A stretch of DNA of 64,000 nucleotides. Source: Microbulbifer donghaiensis (GTDB lineage: Bacteria; Pseudomonadota; Gammaproteobacteria; Pseudomonadales; Cellvibrionaceae). The stretch spans positions 1,612,001 through 1,676,000 of the forward strand of contig NZ_FQVA01000001.1 of NCBI RefSeq assembly GCF_900129095.1, given 5' to 3'. Each line of letters begins with the position of its first letter. Position 1 is the stretch's first letter. Shown piece after piece: positions 53,493 to 62,303 of the stretch. Below the pieces are notes generated by a model. It saw only the letters and a program-made list of their open reading frames with translations. It had not been told where the DNA came from and searched no databases. Position numbers and translations under genes: made by a program.

Positions 53493-53849
53493 GACGCTGC
53501 CTCATGCCAACTATTAGCGCTCATAGCAAGCTCGCCGAATCAATTTTAAAAACCTTTCCGACAACATAGACGAACTTTTTTGGACTACTTTATCAGGCTT
53601 GGCTTTTGAAAAATCTGACACATTTTTTTCCTGAAAATATGCAATCAGCGTCTACACTCCTGACGAACTTCTCACCCAATGAGTAATTGGGCCCACTTTC
53701 AGAAACCTCAACAAAAATGATTACTCCTGCCGCCCACGGGAATTGAAAAAATATGGTCATAAAGAGTTTATGCGATTCAGGATCGCGAAACGGAACTAGC
53801 CCCAAATACAGATTTGGATCTAGTCAACCAAAGGAGAGGTAAGAGGTAT
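53320..53849. other. AT-rich region between the HlyD and csgD-like genes
   Basis: About 530 bases of lower GC than the surroundings. It contains the possible small ORF above and, at 53571-53581, CGAACTTTTTT, which recurs upstream of two curlin genes. The promoters of both divergent units must be here; I cannot place the -10/-35 boxes confidently. Confidence 0.5.
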
Positions 53850-54443
53850 ATGCCGGTTCTTTTTGTTAGCAATTCCGGCCTTCACGGAGAACTGCTGTTC
53901 ACACTGATCTCAGAATCTCTTCCATTCAGCTGGGAGAGAGCCGAGCTAGGAAGACAGCGTCACTGCCTTCAGCAATATCAGGCCATCGTGATTGATTGCT
54001 GGCAAACAGGATTGAATTCAGATTCAACTCAGCTCAGCAACCAGCTTAAAGCCCTGGAACACCCCAAAATTCTACTGATCAACTTCCCCGCAGAATTGTC
54101 GAATCTCACCACAGAAAAATTAAAACAGAAGAGAATCCAGCTGCTTTGTGACACTACTGCGACTCAGGAGACCCTGATCAAAAGACTTGGCAATGCGATT
54201 CGCGGACCTGAAACAGAAAGTAGCTTGCACAACCCCAACAGCTTTCTGCTCACCAAGCGTGAGCAGGAGATTCTTACGCAACTAACGAGTGGCCAGCCGA
54301 ACAGTGCTATCGCGTCAAAGCTTCACCTGAGCGAACACACGGTTAAGAACCACATGTACAACATCTTCAGGAAGATCGGCGTCAAAAATCGCCTGCAGGC
54401 GAGCAACTGGGCCAAGATGCACCTGCAAGCTGAGCGAATATGA
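53850..54443 (+). CDS. csgD: LuxR-type regulator of the curli operon (CsgD-like)
   Basis: 197 aa from ATG 53850 (AGAGG close upstream; the frame extends 12 codons to a TTG). N-terminal receiver-like domain (MPVLFVSNSGLHGELLFTLI, YQAIVIDCWQTG) without a clear phospho-acceptor pocket, as in E. coli CsgD. C-terminal LuxR HTH: LTKREQEILTQLTSGQPNSAIASKLHLSEHTVKNHMYNIFRKIG. First gene of an overlapping csgD-csgE-csgF string, so it probably activates the curli genes. The symbol is given from context. Confidence 0.88.
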   Translation: MPVLFVSNSGLHGELLFTLISESLPFSWERAELGRQRHCLQQYQAIVIDCWQTGLNSDSTQLSNQLKALEHPKILLINFPAELSNLTTEKLKQKRIQLLCDTTATQETLIKRLGNAIRGPETESSLHNPNSFLLTKREQEILTQLTSGQPNSAIASKLHLSEHTVKNHMYNIFRKIGVKNRLQASNWAKMHLQAERI

Positions 54444-54886
54444 AAACACTGTTACTTCTTTTCATATTGATGCCACCCCTGCTGCTCTCCGCACAGGAAG
54501 TCACCGAAGGGAAAGACGTTAACGGCGGCACCCTGGAGAGTGAAAGCGGCCGTCTCGAAGACGAAATTAGCGGCTTCAATATCGACCAGACCATCACCCG
54601 AACGGGACACGACTTTGCCCGCTACATGAGCGAGTACCGCAATCTGCACTACCCCGATAGTGGCTACAACCTGACCATCCGCGAGCGCCCATCGGCTCGC
54701 TGGGGAAACCTGATCTGGGTCACCTATAACAATGACGTCGTATTCAGACGGTTTATCAGTCCGAGTACCAACGATATCCAGCGTTTGGCGGAGGAGGCGT
54801 CACAACACATACATGAGATTGTGCTGCAGGAAAAAGTACGCAATGCACTAACCGACCATTACGACCTTGGCAAGGATGAATTCTGA
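54440..54886 (+). CDS. csgE: Curli assembly factor CsgE
   Basis: 148 aa with a signal peptide (MKTLLLLFILMPPLLLSAQ). The CsgE core is seen in DEISGFNIDQTITRTGHDFARYM, YNLTIRERPSARWGNLIWV and VVFRRFISPSTNDIQRLAEEA. In curli systems CsgE caps the CsgG channel on the periplasmic side and guides subunits. ATG overlaps csgD stop (ATGA) and its own stop overlaps csgF (TGATG). Confidence 0.95.
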   Translation: MKTLLLLFILMPPLLLSAQEVTEGKDVNGGTLESESGRLEDEISGFNIDQTITRTGHDFARYMSEYRNLHYPDSGYNLTIRERPSARWGNLIWVTYNNDVVFRRFISPSTNDIQRLAEEASQHIHEIVLQEKVRNALTDHYDLGKDEF

Positions 54887-55305
54887 TGAAGCACTTGAAA
54901 TTGGCGGGACTGACGTTTATCGCCCTTTCCCCCCTCTCCTCCGGGCTGGCATACGCCACCGAACTGATTTACGAACCCGTCAATCCGAATTTTGGCGGCA
55001 ACCCACTGAATGGCACCTATTTGTTGAACAACGCTCAGGCACAGGACCGCCACAAGGATCCGGACCGCGAAGACCTCGTCTATGAGCAGCCCAGCGCACT
55101 CGATAGATTTACGGACTCCCTGGAAACGCGACTGTTGAATCAGCTGCTCACGGACGTAGGAAACGGTAACAGCGGTGAGCTGATTACTGACGACTTTATC
55201 GTACAGATCGTTGACAACGACGGGGTGTTAACCGTTCTGATCACTGATCGCAGCACCGGTGATAAAAGCGAAATCATCGTGAGCGGGCTCAATCCAACAA
55301 ATTAA
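54886..55305 (+). CDS. csgF: Curli assembly factor CsgF
   Basis: 139 aa, the same size as E. coli CsgF (138). Signal peptide (MKHLKLAGLTFIALSPLSSGLAYA-TE), then the family motif ELIYEPVNPNFGGNPLNGTYLLNNAQAQ that inserts into CsgG, and a C-terminal beta domain ending DRSTGDKSEIIVSGLNP. Works at the outer surface to couple secretion with nucleation. Confidence 0.96.
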   Translation: MKHLKLAGLTFIALSPLSSGLAYATELIYEPVNPNFGGNPLNGTYLLNNAQAQDRHKDPDREDLVYEQPSALDRFTDSLETRLLNQLLTDVGNGNSGELITDDFIVQIVDNDGVLTVLITDRSTGDKSEIIVSGLNPTN

Positions 55306-55333
55306 CGTTTCCACGAGCGATCGTAGGAGAGAA

Positions 55334-56209
55334 ATGGCAATGCGCATTGTAATAAAAAAGTTTGCTTTGCCCCTACTGGCAGTCATGTCCACATTAAGTG
55401 GCTGTTCGGCAGTGAAGACCACCGGTGACGCCCTGTTCGGCCCGGGAAGACAGGAGGCGCAACTCACCCCTCGCGACAGTACTTACCGCGATTTACTCAA
55501 CCTTCCCACCCCCAAGGGCAAGATTCTGGCAGCCGTGTACAGCTTTCGAGACCAGACAGGGCAGTATAAGCCGGCACCGAACAGCAGCTTTTCGACGGCG
55601 GTCACCCAGGGCGGCGCCTCGATGTTAATGGATGTTCTGAATGAGTCCGGCTGGTTTATTCCCCTGGAGCGCGAGGGACTACAGAATCTGTTGACAGAAC
55701 GGAAGATCATCCGCGCCGCTCTGGCCAAACCTGAAGCCCCGGCGAACAATAACGTGCCGCTGCCGTCACTGGTGGCCGCCAATATACTTCTCGAGGGAGG
55801 GATTGTCGCCTATGACACCAATATTCGCACCGGAGGAGCGGGAGCCCGATATTTCGGCATAGGTATCGATGACCAGTATCGTATTGACCAGGTGACCATC
55901 AATCTGAGAGCCATTGATATTCGCTCCGGCCGGGTACTGCATTCCGTACTGACATCAAAGACCGTCTATTCAAAAGCCATCAGCGCAGATGTTTACCGTT
56001 TTGTGAAATTTCGGCGACTGCTCGAAATGGAAGCGGGGACCACGACCAACGAGCCAGCACAGTTGGCGATGCTTTCGGCGATGGAATCAGCGGTTATTCA
56101 TTTGATCAGCGAGGGGATTATCGAGAACTCCTGGGCACTGCAAAACCCGGATGACATCAACAGCCCCGTGTTGCAGTACTACCTGAACGAAAGCACCTAC
56201 ATCATGTAG
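55334..56209 (+). CDS. csgG: Curli secretion channel CsgG
   Basis: 291 aa. Lipobox LSGC in MAMRIVIKKFALPLLAVMSTLSGCSA. Body as in CsgG: PTPKGKILAAVYSFRDQTGQYKPAPNSSFSTAVTQGGASMLMDVL, the GWFIPLEREGLQNLLTERKIIRA helix, the EGGIVAYDTNIRTGGAGARYFGIG transmembrane strand region and a helical C-terminus. Forms the nonameric outer-membrane pore that exports curlins. TAGGAGAGAA ribosome site before ATG 55334. Confidence 0.97.
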   Translation: MAMRIVIKKFALPLLAVMSTLSGCSAVKTTGDALFGPGRQEAQLTPRDSTYRDLLNLPTPKGKILAAVYSFRDQTGQYKPAPNSSFSTAVTQGGASMLMDVLNESGWFIPLEREGLQNLLTERKIIRAALAKPEAPANNNVPLPSLVAANILLEGGIVAYDTNIRTGGAGARYFGIGIDDQYRIDQVTINLRAIDIRSGRVLHSVLTSKTVYSKAISADVYRFVKFRRLLEMEAGTTTNEPAQLAMLSAMESAVIHLISEGIIENSWALQNPDDINSPVLQYYLNESTYIM

Positions 56210-56241
56210 ACATTTTTTGTATCGCCAGTGGAAATCGCCCA

Positions 56242-56784
56242 ATGAAAATCAAAGTGTTCACCCAAATGTCGCTGCTTGTCCTGGCGCTATTTGCTGTAGG
56301 ACTGCGCAGTGCCTGGTGCGCCGATTTAGACGCTGGCTCGGAACTGACCGGCGCGAGCGAACTGGATTACCAAAACGCAATAGCCGCGGCCAATTTCGCC
56401 ATCATTCTCCAGGAGGGCAGCGCCAATCACGTGAACGCCAGGCAGTTTGGAGTCCTCAATTACCTGTCCGTCCTGCAGGATGGAAATCACAATCTGCTGT
56501 CTGCCGTACAGTCCGGCGATGAGAACTCGGTGATTTCCCGTCAGAAGGGTGAAGACAACATCGCCGCCCTACTGCAGATCGGTTATGAGAATCTCATCCG
56601 TCTCGATCAGGTCGGATTTGCTCACCGGGCGGATGTAGCCCAGTTTGGCATGCAAAACTCAGCGCGGATAGGCCAAATAGGTGCCTATCACAATGTGAGT
56701 ATCTATCAGAGCGGAAACGGCCTGCACACGGCAGTGACCCAGATGGGTACCGCCATCACTACCGTTGTGAACCAGTATGATTGA
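56242..56784 (+). CDS. Short curlin-repeat protein (CsgB-like candidate)
   Basis: 180 aa with signal peptide (MKIKVFTQMSLLVLALFAVGLRSAWCA-D). About six repeats of 22-23 aa with the curlin pattern Q-x-G-x-x-N (ILQEGSANHVNARQFG, VLQDGNHNLLSAVQSG, LQIGYENLIRLDQVG, AQFGMQNSARIGQIG). Much shorter than the other four curlin-like proteins here and directly behind csgG. That makes it the best candidate for the CsgB-type nucleator, but this is position-based inference. Confidence 0.85.
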   Translation: MKIKVFTQMSLLVLALFAVGLRSAWCADLDAGSELTGASELDYQNAIAAANFAIILQEGSANHVNARQFGVLNYLSVLQDGNHNLLSAVQSGDENSVISRQKGEDNIAALLQIGYENLIRLDQVGFAHRADVAQFGMQNSARIGQIGAYHNVSIYQSGNGLHTAVTQMGTAITTVVNQYD

Positions 56785-56819
56785 TCCCACCCGTTGATTA
56801 CTGGCACAGGACCGCTGCC

Positions 56820-57710
56820 GTGAAATTAATTTGTGCCGTGGCGTTGGCACTATTGCTGACGATGAATGGCGCTGCAGAGGCGCAGAGCAACAGCACCGAG
56901 CAATATCAGCGGGGAGTGGAGAATAGCACTACTGCCGATCGGATAATCCAGGACGCCGCGGACAGCAAAATCGTCCAGGAGCAGGAGGGGCAGCTCAACA
57001 CCGCCAATGCCAGCCAGCAGGGCGAGCTGGATAGCAGCATAGCGCAGCTTCAGGACGGCGTATTAAATCAAGCGGACACGCTACAGCTCGGCGGGTCCAA
57101 CAACCGCAGCACTATCTACCAGGTCGGCGCGCGCAACGAAGCCGCAAGTGTGCAATCGGTCGCGACCGACAATCGGCTGCTCACCCGGCAAACAGGTTTC
57201 AGCAACAGGGCGGAAATAAACCAGATCGTCAGCCTGGGTAGCCTTGCGGCAACTGAGCAGTATGGAGTTTCTCACAGTGCCGTTATCGACCAAGGCGGCA
57301 GCTATTATTCTGCGGCCTATATCAGCCAGGAAGGCACTGACAGCGATGCGCGGGTCGCACAATCCGGTGTAGGTCACAGTTCCACTACTGCCCAGGCTGG
57401 CGCCTTCCATCAGGCGAGAAGCGCGCAGTCTGGCTACAACCATGAGTCCGATTTGGCTCAGGATGGGTTCGCCAACCGTACGGGCGTCACCCAGGAGGAC
57501 TGGTACAACCGAAGTGCGGTCACGCAGCACGGCTTCCTCAACAGGACGGCATTGATGCAGTCCGGCGTCCTGGGTATGGGGGGAAATCACACTGCGATTG
57601 TCAGCCAGTCCGGCGGTTTCAATACCATCGCAGTTATCCAGAATGGTTCTTCCGCGACTGCGATTATCACCCAAATCGGTAACGGTAATTCCGTATCCCT
57701 GGCACATTAG
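56820..57710 (+). CDS. Curlin-repeat amyloid subunit A (296 aa)
   Basis: 296 aa from GTG 56820 (AGGA eight bases upstream, MKLICAVALALLLTMNGAAEA-Q signal); an ATG at 56781 overlapping the previous stop is an alternative giving a longer, less usual signal. About 12 repeats of roughly 22 residues with Q-x-G-x-x-N/H (VAQSGVGHSSTTAQAGAFHQ, AQSGYNHESDLAQDGFANRT). The C-terminal half aligns colinearly with the 59.4 kb protein, including the irregular MQSGVLGMGGNH insertion, so these two are paralogues. Ends GNGNSVSLAH. Confidence 0.88.
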   Translation: MKLICAVALALLLTMNGAAEAQSNSTEQYQRGVENSTTADRIIQDAADSKIVQEQEGQLNTANASQQGELDSSIAQLQDGVLNQADTLQLGGSNNRSTIYQVGARNEAASVQSVATDNRLLTRQTGFSNRAEINQIVSLGSLAATEQYGVSHSAVIDQGGSYYSAAYISQEGTDSDARVAQSGVGHSSTTAQAGAFHQARSAQSGYNHESDLAQDGFANRTGVTQEDWYNRSAVTQHGFLNRTALMQSGVLGMGGNHTAIVSQSGGFNTIAVIQNGSSATAIITQIGNGNSVSLAH

Positions 57711-58393
57711 CAGCGAACGCTTCCACCCTGCTTAAAATCATCCCAGTTCAGCCCTATTCGACATCCAACCCGCGCACAGAGCCACCAGCCCTGCCCAATT
57801 CATTGCTGGTGCCGCAATGAATGACCTCCCTATATCCATCAGCGGAAAGTCTTGCGTTAGTGAATGCATCGATCCTAAATACCTATTTCTGCCTTGTATT
57901 AAAAATAAATAAATCGAACAAAAAACGAACTTTTTTCCTAGATTTTAGACACTTCCCTCCTATAGCGAACCGCCACCTCAACGACAACACTCAACTCACG
58001 AAACGGTTAAGTACCAAACAAAAACTTTTAAATTTGGCCGGGAGATTCATGCAATCTCGCTTTCTACTGCGGCTCGAAACTGCGACTTTTTCACGGCTGC
58101 ACCGATAACAGCAGATCGACCGTAAATATGCCCCAGCGAACTAAGACGGAAAATTTTGCTCTGGGTAATCGGCACTGCCATGCGCAGGCCGCACCGACTT
58201 CCAGGTAGACAGCAAGACCGCCACAGTCATCAGAGCGCGAGAAATAACACGATAACTTACAGCGATGAATTTTACGTGCACTCTACAGACCGTAAGCCGC
58301 TGCAACCCAATATGGTGCTGGAGTCAGCGCCATTGTGATCAGTATGACGAGTACTGATTCATTCAACGTCGGACTTAAGTAAAGGAGCAACTC
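57711..58393. other. 683-bp regulatory region upstream of curlin B
   Basis: No supportable gene. From 57890 it is AT-rich and holds GAACTTTTTTCCTA (57927-57940) and CCTATAGCGA (57959-57968). The last 90 bases (AACCCAATATGGTGCTGGAGT..GTGATCAGTATGACGA..AACGTC) match the corresponding part of the region before the 60.8 kb gene, showing that the two leaders derive from one duplication. Confidence 0.7.
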
Positions 58394-59275
58394 ATGAAGA
58401 CGTTTACCCCCATAGCCGCAGCAGTACTTCTCGCCACCAGCGGCAGCGTTTTCGCGGCGAATAACACGACTGTGCAAAACCAAAACGGTGTCGGCAACTT
58501 CCAGAGTTCCGTTCAGGCTGGTATCGGTGTGGACAACAACACCGTACTGCAGAGCCAGCTCGGATTCTTCAATGTTGAATCCGCCCTGCAAACCGCTGGT
58601 GAGGACTTAAGCACCATTCAGCAGACTCAGGTGGGCGCGGTCAACGTTGCCTCCTCCACCCAGGCTGCCGGCGCACTGAACAATGCCAGCATCACCCAGG
58701 TTGGAGCGGGCAACGTGGGTATCACCACGCAGGTAGCCTCGCTGCTCTCCAGCGCCAACATCCTGCAGTTGGGCTTCGTTAACGTTGGCCTGATCACCCA
58801 GACGCTGAGCCTGCTGGATACCGCCAGCATCACGCAAGTGGGCGCGGGGAATTTCGGCAACATCCTGCAGGCCTTCAGTGCCTTTAACACTGCAGATATC
58901 GTTCAGGGCGGCATTGGCAACAATGCCAACATTGCCCAGGTAGGTGCCGCCTTTAACGATGCAGATATCATCCAGGCAGGATTCTTCAACACCGGCAACA
59001 TTGTCCAAGCAGGCCTTGGCAACTCCGCTCTGAAAGTACAATTGGGCGCGGGTAACGTAGGGGATATTGTCCAGGTCGGCTTCGGTCTCACGGCCACTGA
59101 AACCCAGATCGGCTTTGCCAACAACAGTCAGACCAACCAGTTTGGTCTCGGCCACATTTCTACCACTACCCAGGTGGGCGCGTTCAATACCCACGTCACA
59201 AACCAGGTAGGCGTAGGAGAAGTGGCCGTGGCCAACCAGAATGGATTTGGCAATGTTGGCTTCATTTCCCAATAA
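58394..59275 (+). CDS. Curlin-repeat amyloid subunit B (293 aa)
   Basis: 293 aa with signal peptide (MKTFTPIAAAVLLATSGSVFA-AN), AAAGGAG six bases before the ATG. About 12 repeats of 22-23 aa with unusually high regularity: ASITQVGAGNVGITTQVASL, ASITQVGAGNFGNILQAFSA, ADIVQGGIGNNANIAQVGAA, ADIIQAGFFNTGNIVQAGLG. Repeat faces are Gly/Ala/Val-rich with few charges, unlike subunit D. It shares its signal peptide and upstream region with the 60.8 kb gene. Likely major fibre subunit, CsgA-like. Confidence 0.9.
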   Translation: MKTFTPIAAAVLLATSGSVFAANNTTVQNQNGVGNFQSSVQAGIGVDNNTVLQSQLGFFNVESALQTAGEDLSTIQQTQVGAVNVASSTQAAGALNNASITQVGAGNVGITTQVASLLSSANILQLGFVNVGLITQTLSLLDTASITQVGAGNFGNILQAFSAFNTADIVQGGIGNNANIAQVGAAFNDADIIQAGFFNTGNIVQAGLGNSALKVQLGAGNVGDIVQVGFGLTATETQIGFANNSQTNQFGLGHISTTTQVGAFNTHVTNQVGVGEVAVANQNGFGNVGFISQ

Positions 59276-59422
59276 GCACATTGCATAAACGCACATCCGG
59301 GCGGTCCTGGTGGCCGTCCGATTAACTAAGCGCTGGAGCCTCTCCAGCTGGACCAGTCGACATTCGCGATGACGGCGCCCAGATTCCAGGGTCCGGTCGG
59401 TGAAGCCGTAAAGGAGCCCTCA

Positions 59423-60313
59423 GTGAAACTCATGTTCTCCATGGCGGCCGCATTTTTACTGGCGGCCAGCGGCCTGGCATTGGCGGCGACGAATACTGCC
59501 GAACTCGACCAGAACGGTGTCGGCAACTCCGCCTTTGCCGACCAGACTGACCCGAGCGCCATCGACAATTCCATCTCCCAGCAACAGACAGGCAACCTGC
59601 ACCGGGCCGATGCGGTGCAGCGGAGCGAGATCGGGTCGACGATTTACCAGGTTCAGGAAGGTGACCTGAACAATGCCTACACGCTGCAGCAGGGTGGCGC
59701 TTACAACGAGGCCGGCACATACCAGGACGGAGCGTTCAACAGCGGCACCATTTACCAGCTCAGCAGCCACGACAGCGCAGCCTGGATAGTCCAGTCCGGC
59801 TTCGGCAACCAGGCACAGATCGCGCAGCTACTGGGCGCGGGCAATGTGGCCAGGATCGAACAGCGCGGTCAGGTTCACGAGGCCTTTATCGGCCAAAACG
59901 CCAGCTTCGACTCCGACGCATTTATCTATCAGCAGGGCACCGGCAATGAGGCGCAGGTTGCCCAGAGCGGCAGCGGGCACTTCTCGAATATCAGCCAGCA
60001 CGGAAGTTTCAACCGCGCCCATACGAGCCAAACCGGTATGTATAACGAGGTAGACATACTGCAAAGTGGCTTCGCCAATAAAACCCATGTCGTGCAAGTG
60101 GACTGGGGCAGCAGCGCCAGAATCCACCAGGATGGTTTCGCCAACAATGCCAACGTCATGCAGTCCGGCACCTTCGGTTTCGGCGGCGGCCATTTGGCCA
60201 TTATCAGTCAATCGGGCAGTCTCAACGATGCCACGGTAATCCAGAGCGGATTCTCCGAAAGCGCCATCATCACGCAATCCGGCAACGGCAATACCGCTAT
60301 TGTCGTGCAGTAA
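59423..60313 (+). CDS. Curlin-repeat amyloid subunit C (296 aa)
   Basis: 296 aa from GTG 59423 (AAGGAG seven bases upstream) with signal MKLMFSMAAAFLLAASGLALA-AT. About 12 repeats (LDQNGVGNSAFADQ, YQQGTGNEAQVAQSGSGHFS, ISQHGSFNRAHTSQTGMYNE). The C-terminal half aligns colinearly with subunit A at 56.8 kb, including GFANKTHVVQVDW and MQSGTFGFGGGH, so it is its paralogue. Ends GNGNTAIVVQ, the classical curlin last strand. It lies 147 bases after subunit B, so both may be cotranscribed. Confidence 0.9.
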   Translation: MKLMFSMAAAFLLAASGLALAATNTAELDQNGVGNSAFADQTDPSAIDNSISQQQTGNLHRADAVQRSEIGSTIYQVQEGDLNNAYTLQQGGAYNEAGTYQDGAFNSGTIYQLSSHDSAAWIVQSGFGNQAQIAQLLGAGNVARIEQRGQVHEAFIGQNASFDSDAFIYQQGTGNEAQVAQSGSGHFSNISQHGSFNRAHTSQTGMYNEVDILQSGFANKTHVVQVDWGSSARIHQDGFANNANVMQSGTFGFGGGHLAIISQSGSLNDATVIQSGFSESAIITQSGNGNTAIVVQ

Positions 60314-60845
60314 ACGCCCCGCCGGCGAAGCAGCGCTTATTCATTCACGCCGCCGGCGTCTTGGGAAAATCGCGGCTCTCCCTCCGCAACGCCGGACTTG
60401 CGCACTGGCCAGCGGCCAGCATTTGCACAAGCGCGCATCCGGCAGGATGCACCGGGTGACAAATCGCCGTCGGCGCAAATTCTCCCTTGAATCACTGACG
60501 GAAGCGGCTCCGGGAAAATAGAACTTTTTTCCTATAGCGACCGGATATTTTTACGACAAGACTCTCTTAAGCAATAAGGAAATGTCGATAAAGACTATTC
60601 AGACGAAACAAGGATGCCACCCGATATGACGCAACTTCTCCTGCCATTGTGCAAGGCCGCGGACTCACTCGAGTTCCGGCACTGCCACTGGCGGGAAAGA
60701 TTTACAGCGGCAGTTACCAGCCTGGTATTGCTCCTTCGCTGTAAAGCCCAATGGTACTGGAACAGGTGCCATATCCAATCAGCATGACGATGCTGACCCT
60801 CTAACGTCAGATGCTCATTGTAGTTTTGTAGTAATGGAGACACTC
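60314..60845. other. Regulatory region upstream of curlin D
   Basis: About 530 bases with no supportable gene. A CGCCGGCG/CGCCGGCG palindrome pair near 60320-60358 may end the previous transcript. GAACTTTTTTCCTATAGCGA at 60521-60540 is shared with the region before subunit B. The last 90 bases resemble that leader (AGCCCAATGGTACTGGAACAG..AATCAGCATGACGATG..TAACGTC). Confidence 0.7.
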
Positions 60846-61724
60846 ATGAAGACGTTAACCCCGATTGCCGCAGCCCTACTGCTTGCCCTTAGTGGCGGCG
60901 CTTTTGCTGCGGGCAACACCGCCAATCTCTCGCAAACCGGTGATGGCCACGACGCCACCGTGGACCAGACCGGGCCGCTCACCCAGGACAACCTCGTCGA
61001 TCAGGATCAGAGCGGTTTCTTTAACGATGCGCACGCCACCCAGTCAGCGACGCAGAATAGCGCGATCTTCCAGACCCAGAGCGATGCCTTTAATGACGCC
61101 TATGCCCTCCAGTACGGTGGCAGCCTGAATACGAGCGACACGACCCAGAGCGGTTACTTCAATGATGCGAAGTCGCTGCAGGTCTGGCAGCAGGGCAGCG
61201 TCGTCATAATCAACCAGACCGATATTGGCAACGATGCCTATGTGCTGCAGGCCTTCGGTTCTGGCAACAGTGCCGATATTGATCAATCCGGCTGGTTTAA
61301 TGACGCGAAAGTGTTGCAAATTGTCGCTGCGGACAACTCCGCGACGATCAATCAGGCCGGCGGATTCAACGACGCCAAGGTAAGCCAGGTATTCAGCTTC
61401 GGGTCCACCGCACTGATCGATCAGGATGGCTTCGGTAACGATGCCCGGGCCAAACAGAGTGGCTTCGATCACGATTCGGTGATTATTCAAGATGGCTGGA
61501 AAAACGATGCCCTGACCGATCAGAGCGGCGTCGGCCATATGGCCAATATCATGCAGGATGGTTCGAGAAACTATGCCGGCATCGTCCAGTCCGGTTTCAA
61601 CCATGTTGCCGGGGTGACTCAGATCGGGGCGAAAAACAGTGCCTATGTGAACCAGAGTGGCCTCAACGAAATGGCCGTGGTGAGCCAGATTGGCGACGGT
61701 AACAACGCGGTAGTCATGCAGTAA
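60846..61724 (+). CDS. Curlin-repeat subunit D with FNDA acidic motif (292 aa)
   Basis: 292 aa from ATG 60846 (GGAG six bases upstream) with signal MKTLTPIAAALLLALSGGAFA-AG, almost the same as subunit B. About 12 repeats, but unlike the others nearly every second one carries [F/G/K]NDA: GFFNDAHATQ, AFNDAYALQYG, GYFNDAKSLQ, IGNDAYVLQ, GWFNDAKVLQ, GGFNDAKVSQ, FGNDARAKQ, WKNDALTDQ. The repeated Asp-lined positions would put a ladder of carboxylates on one face of the beta-solenoid. Ends GDGNNAVVMQ. Confidence 0.9.
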   Translation: MKTLTPIAAALLLALSGGAFAAGNTANLSQTGDGHDATVDQTGPLTQDNLVDQDQSGFFNDAHATQSATQNSAIFQTQSDAFNDAYALQYGGSLNTSDTTQSGYFNDAKSLQVWQQGSVVIINQTDIGNDAYVLQAFGSGNSADIDQSGWFNDAKVLQIVAADNSATINQAGGFNDAKVSQVFSFGSTALIDQDGFGNDARAKQSGFDHDSVIIQDGWKNDALTDQSGVGHMANIMQDGSRNYAGIVQSGFNHVAGVTQIGAKNSAYVNQSGLNEMAVVSQIGDGNNAVVMQ

Positions 61725-61742
61725 GCGATCCTGCGCAGACAG

Positions 61743-61772
61743 AAAAGGGCGACCCGCGGGCCGCCCTTTTTT
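61743..61772. terminator. Bidirectional terminator between curlin D and greA
   Basis: AAAAGGGCG-ACCCGCGGGC-CGCCCTTTT with flanking A and T runs on both sides, 19 bases after the curlin stop and 24 before the greA stop on the other strand. Clear intrinsic terminator in both directions. Confidence 0.93.
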
Positions 61773-61796
61773 GATGGTTCCGGTCAATCGTTGCGG

Positions 61797-62273
61797 TCAG
61801 AGGTGCTGTACTTGGTCGATCTCGTATTCAACCGCACCGGACGGCGTCTTCACCACGACTACGTCACCCACTTCCTTGCCAATCAGCGCACGGGCAATGG
61901 GTGAGTTAACGGAGATCTTTTGGTTTTTCACATCGGCTTCGTCGTCGCCAACGATCTTGTAGGTCACTTCCTCGTCGTTATCCATATGAATAATGGTCAC
62001 GGTAGTGCCGAAAATGACTTTATCGCTGGGCGCAATAGATTTCACATCGATAACCTGCGCCAGTGACAGCTTGGCTTCGATCTCCTGAATACGCCCTTCA
62101 ATAAAGCCCTGCTTTTCGCGCGCGGCGTGGTATTCGGCGTTTTCTTTCAGATCGCCGTGCTCACGCGCTTCGGCAATGGCCTGTACCACCGCCGGACGCT
62201 CGACCTTCTTCAGGTTTTCCAGCTCCGTACGCAGCGCCTCGGCGCCTTCTACAGTCATTGGTACCCGGTTCAA
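61797..62273 (-). CDS. greA: Transcription elongation factor GreA
   Basis: 158 aa, exactly the E. coli length, if it starts at TTG 62273, which has GGAGG seven bases upstream ([20 protein letters not shown]). ATG 62258 is an alternative without a ribosome site. Motifs: [35 protein letters not shown] (the coiled-coil tip with the acidic pair), then [12 protein letters not shown] and [18 protein letters not shown]. It rescues backtracked RNA polymerase. It follows carB after 84 bases with a hairpin in the gap. Confidence 0.96.
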   Translation of the reverse strand: MNRVPMTVEGAEALRTELENLKKVERPAVVQAIAEAREHGDLKENAEYHAAREKQGFIEGRIQEIEAKLSLAQVIDVKSIAPSDKVIFGTTVTIIHMDNDEEVTYKIVGDDEADVKNQKISVNSPIARALIGKEVGDVVVVKTPSGAVEYEIDQVQHL

Positions 62274-62303
62274 AGTGGGACCTCCAATTTTTATTACAAC
62301 GAA

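Noticed and set aside
53593-53805. 70-codon minus-strand frame
   Set aside because: AT-rich promoter region, no ribosome site, unlikely composition.
58394-61724. CRISPR or minisatellite reading of the regular DNA repeats
   Set aside because: Repeats are coding, of 66-69 bp period with divergent third positions, and encode curlin strands.
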